This document shows positions 63,801-64,000 of a stretch of 64,000 bases of DNA, in pieces (positions within the stretch are counted from its first letter, which is position 1; every line of letters starts with the position of its first letter). Origin of the DNA: Nostoc desertorum CM1-VF14 (GTDB lineage: Bacteria; Cyanobacteriota; Cyanobacteriia; Cyanobacteriales; Nostocaceae). The translations under genes and the position numbers were made by a program. The notes under the pieces were generated by a model, which saw only the letters and a program-made list of their open reading frames with translations, made no database searches and was not told where the DNA came from. Location: assembly GCA_019359245.1 (NCBI GenBank), contig JAHHHR010000004.1, positions 124,001 to 188,000 on the forward strand, read 5' to 3'.

Positions 63801-64000
63801 CTGCTCATCTTGGAAGGGACGCAATAGGCAAACATCCACCTCCAACATATGACCTACTGTATCTACAATTGCCTGCAAAATTTGACGATAGTCTAAAGCA
63901 CTGCGAATCGTATTTGTGACAGTATTCAGCAGCGATTCTTGCCGAAGTGTGCGGGTAAGCTCGCGGGTGCGAGCTTTGAGAACATTGTGAGTATCCAAAG
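60840..64000 (-). CDS. GAF-histidine kinase-receiver-adenylate cyclase, CyaC-like, 5' end beyond window
   Basis: Multi-domain signalling protein, at least 1052 residues. Order (numbered from the methionine at 63998): GAF-like domain (about 20-200), second GAF (about 205-395), HisKA with the phosphohistidine in NISHEFRTPI (His424), HATPase with NLLSNAMKF and GSGLGLALVKEL, receiver with LIVTDLMMP (Asp744), then a class III cyclase (about 855-1050). Cyclase residues: metal aspartates Asp866 (LFSDIVGFT) and Asp910 (MGDAI), Lys906 and Thr988 (DYTAIG) for the base, Asn995 and Arg999. Lys/Thr is the class IIIb pattern of bicarbonate-responsive cyanobacterial cyclases. The methionine at 63998 may be internal; CyaC relatives are longer, with an N-terminal receiver. 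Confidence 0.88.
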   Translation of the reverse strand, partial: LDTHNVLKARTRELTRTLRQESLLNTVTNTIRSALDYRQILQAIVDTVGHMLEVDVCLLRPFQDEQLADKGFIYQKALSEEAGVQANNPSAVPIAPSTPLSVLAQTVWETREVQVIQDVTDDERIHGNTPELHQRGAAFTAANICSSLVVPLICQQELMAVLALHQCSLPRLWEEDEVQLVLMVADQAALALSQAYAYEQVRALAKREALINTITSAIRSSLDPQDIFAAITQQLGQALQVDGCVLSLWTEEDEFVECVGLYDSFQHSENLGRDSLTQALPAPDKNLSSKNHLSPPRLPYSQASIQENPILQQMLQTHEPVVISNVSHSPSNLQGFDLPLKMPARSLMVVPLLADGKCIGSITLHEGKKVRQWLSSDIDLAKAVAAQAAIAVQQSHLYQKTRQQAERLLELDKQKTEFFQNISHEFRTPITLIQGPLESAVAAGEGLSYSQSAIALRNSRRLLRLVNQLLDLQRLDAGRMQPSFRPCNIVEFVSQIVESFRPYCEKKGLHLVTQLDECSTVYLDMEKFDKVVYNLLSNAMKFTLEGGTISVRLKSEHDRCILQVKDTGIGIVKEQIPHLFERFRQAEGSANRSYEGSGLGLALVKELVELHGGQVTVESVYGEGTTFSLWLVIGNNHLPAQQVLETPTELNTSRASVELADLELVDSTIDNIEDITINFSSSIDTQNSTLKTQHSILVVDDNPDLRTYVSEIFRRNGYHVRTARNGHEGHSVAKEIMPSLIVTDLMMPLVSGLEMIQMIRHEDKLKGTPIILLTAKIDEETRIEGTEHGADAYLAKPFNDRELLAEVRNLLALKENERRIVELNTYLTESVLKRFLPAVLVQKAATGDLTLDLRPEPRLITVLFSDIVGFTQLANTLRSRRVAELLNEYLEAMTKVVFANGGTVDKFMGDAILALYGAPEELTPNEQVRRAINTARAMHRSLADLNQRWRNQGVFDGDKLTSVQFRCGIHQGTAVVGMFGSAERADYTAIGPSVNIAARLQAAAVPGTILVSAAVADYLQEGEITKGSPLELKGVDETVLTFAVTPELIVNR
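61913..61949. repeat. In-frame repeat in the kinase-receiver linker
   Basis: TTGAGTGCTGAGTTTTAAGC and GTTGAGTTTTGAGTATC, heptamer-type units TGAGTTT, encode the linker TQNSTLKTQHS just before the receiver (residues about 685-695). It keeps the frame. Confidence 0.6.

Overview
The window comes from a filamentous, probably heterocyst-forming cyanobacterium of the Nostoc/Anabaena group (inference). The evidence is dense GCGATCGC (HIP1) octamers, an allophycocyanin alpha-B gene (apcD), cyanobacteria-restricted families (DUF3038/DUF4335 pair, Mo-nitrogenase C-terminal-type protein, FHA-fused PBP1, CyaC-like cyclase) and many heptanucleotide tandem repeats of the Nostoc type between genes and, in three places, inside genes.

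Layout. 1-1322: trigger factor (runs off the left edge). 2259-6375: asd, dapA and RNase J, a lysine-pathway/RNA-decay cluster. 7061-14091: Mo-nitrogenase-C-type protein, an orthocaspase-like protein with both catalytic residues replaced, small conserved proteins, rpmF, a sulfite-oxidase-like molybdoenzyme, an aldehyde dehydrogenase and a hybrid response regulator/histidine kinase. 14227-18001 is accessory: a NACHT STAND NTPase with an HTH-like N-terminus, a divergent small membrane ORF, helically phased repeats between them, and a PIN toxin/antitoxin pair. 18115-21896: urease operon ureD-A-B-[DUF1349]-C. 21971-25044: methyltransferase, orphan HicB-like ORF, an amphipathic-repeat membrane protein and an Rpn/PD-(D/E)XK family protein. 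25118-27213: groES-groEL under a perfect CIRCE operator. 27507-35545: ferredoxin-like protein, LuxR-type response regulator, NIL protein, a kinase/Rpn chimeric relic, asnS, an anti-sigma-type ATPase, rlmD and apcD. 36081-38432: a 783-residue glycine-rich repeat protein. 38814-42878: purL-purF. 43019-46435: Uma2 protein, a second PIN TA pair, an ABC permease and apt. 46877-51315: DUF3038/DUF4335 and FHA-PBP1. 51746-54120: secreted repeat protein, lspA and bioY. 54909-58991: pstS-pstC-pstA-pstB behind a candidate Pho box. 59369-64000: tRNA-Gly, a TonB-like protein and a large GAF-kinase-receiver-adenylate cyclase protein cut by the right edge.

Most of the window is ordinary chromosomal backbone. 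The most interesting items are the NACHT locus with its 10-bp-phased TGACNT repeats; the Tyr/Asn pseudo-orthocaspase; a perfect CRP-type site plus -10 box in a convergent gap, which suggests an unannotated or antisense transcript; a chimeric pseudogene joining a 4-Cys kinase start to an Rpn tail; dispersed repeats that have become in-frame protein segments in purL, the cyclase and the Uma2 gene; and a DUF1349 gene inside the urease operon. No computation or database search was run; family names come from motif recognition.
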